DNA of 64,000 bases, from assembly GCF_004295585.1 (NCBI RefSeq), contig NZ_AP019400.1, positions 4,748,001 to 4,812,000 of the forward strand. Reading direction: 5' to 3'. The DNA is from Cohnella abietis. GTDB taxonomy: Bacteria > Bacillota > Bacilli > Paenibacillales > Paenibacillaceae. This document shows, piece by piece, positions 63,597 to 64,000 of the stretch. Below the pieces are notes generated by a model. It was not told the DNA's origin, did not search any database, and worked only from the letters and a program-made list of their open reading frames with translations. Made by a program: the position numbers and the translations under genes. The first letter of the stretch is position 1, and every line of letters starts with the position of its first letter.

Positions 63597-63622
63597 AAAA
63601 AAATCCCCCAAATGGGGGGGAC
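63597..63622 (-). terminator. Terminator of the LuxR regulator gene
   Basis: Minus strand: a run of G pairs with a run of C (TCCCCC/GGGGGGA) around a short A/T loop, followed by seven U. Confidence 0.85.
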
Positions 63623-63634
63623 GAGACCTCAAAT

Positions 63635-64000
63635 TTAGAGGATATTCAACTCTTTGCTGCGTTGTATCACTTGTACACGATTGCTCACTTTAAGCTTCCT
63701 ATACACATTTTTAATATGTGACTTTACAGTTTCACCGGTGATATTCATATCACTCGCAATTTCCTTGTTCGATAATCCACTTGCGATTAATAGTAAGACC
63801 GTCGCTTCTTTCTCCGTTAACATTTCTTTAGGAATTAGTCCTTCATTCGGAGCGACATTCAGTTCCAGTAGCAATTTCCTCACATAAGCCAAAGATACCG
63901 ATGGGCTAATGCTTAATGGCTTATCCTGCTGACTTACTAAATACGCTGTTAATATCTCCGCCATTAATGGACCTTCGTCAATAAAGCTACGTATATAACC
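63635..64000 (-). CDS. MalT-type LuxR-family regulator, C-terminal part (cut by the right edge)
   Basis: At least 121 C-terminal residues. The frame has no start before the window end: it continues as G-Y-I-R-S-F-I-D-E-G-P-L-M-A-E-I-L, the usual end of the MalT-type helical repeat domain, so the ATG at 63964 is internal. The last 65 residues are the LuxR helix-turn-helix (LTEKEATVLLLIASGLSNKE, then IASDMNITGETVKSHIKNVY). It converges on nothing; the SLH gene begins 117 bases downstream on the same strand, so it may control that gene. Confidence 0.85.
   Translation of the reverse strand, partial: GYIRSFIDEGPLMAEILTAYLVSQQDKPLSISPSVSLAYVRKLLLELNVAPNEGLIPKEMLTEKEATVLLLIASGLSNKEIASDMNITGETVKSHIKNVYRKLKVSNRVQVIQRSKELNIL

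Noticed and set aside
63635..63964. A complete 109-residue LuxR-type protein starting at ATG 63964
   Set aside because: The frame continues to the window edge with sequence typical of a MalT-type protein, so the ATG is internal.

Overview
The window reads as chromosomal DNA of an endospore-forming member of the Bacillales, most likely Paenibacillus, Cohnella or a close relative. The case rests on Firmicutes-type Shine-Dalgarno sequences, T-box leaders before two aminoacyl-tRNA synthetase genes, a YjcZ-type sporulation peptide, a YtxG/YtxH pair, a giant SLH-domain surface protein, and a YesM/YesN-like two-component system beside a sugar ABC transporter. No rRNA or tRNA gene, CRISPR array or prophage was recognised. 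Gene identities come from reading motifs, not from searches.

Layout. 1-3.1 kb: haem genes hemH (cut by the left edge) and hemE, then a divergent MFS exporter. 3.1-7.6 kb: tyrS and serS are divergent, each behind its own promoter and T-box, and a satellite of 22 units of 51-52 bp fills the space between them. 7.6-8.25 kb is non-coding and holds an intact copy of a dispersed repeat. 8.26-13.9 kb: a complete oligopeptide ABC operon, oppABCDF. 14-25.1 kb: housekeeping and envelope genes (O-methyltransferase, LtaS-like sulfatase, a cysteine-less HesB-like protein with a DUF1450 partner, a 36-residue YjcZ peptide, M14 peptidase, glutamate racemase, YtxH/DUF948, HEPN/DUF86, a 45-residue membrane peptide, Dabb protein, CuA-type cupredoxin, malic enzyme, orphan holin). 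25.3-28.5 kb: a MacB/FtsX-type ABC exporter.

28.7-47.6 kb looks like a glucan or oligosaccharide utilisation locus. It has a membrane-anchored TIM-barrel glycosidase with a discoidin domain, a lipoprotein binding protein with two permeases, an AraC-type response regulator, a YesM-like kinase, a chemoreceptor, an aldose-1-epimerase, beta-phosphoglucomutase and a GH65 phosphorylase. The likely flow is outside hydrolysis, import, phosphorolysis to beta-glucose 1-phosphate, then glucose 6-phosphate. An IS110-family element sits inside this locus, within a second copy of the dispersed repeat found at 7.8 kb. Its 3' non-coding end holds short segments complementary to its own target flank and its own left end, placed as expected for the guides of a bridge RNA.

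47.7-53 kb: alpha/beta hydrolase, M48 protease, L,D-transpeptidase, two adjacent satellites that both have a 51-bp period but unrelated units, and ilvD. 53-59.5 kb: an unrecognised secreted protein, a UbiD decarboxylase/cyclase/LysR cluster, an HD-domain protein and a DMT transporter. 59.6-64 kb: a 1284-residue NHL-repeat/cadherin-like/SLH surface protein and the C-terminal end of a MalT-type LuxR regulator that runs off the right edge.
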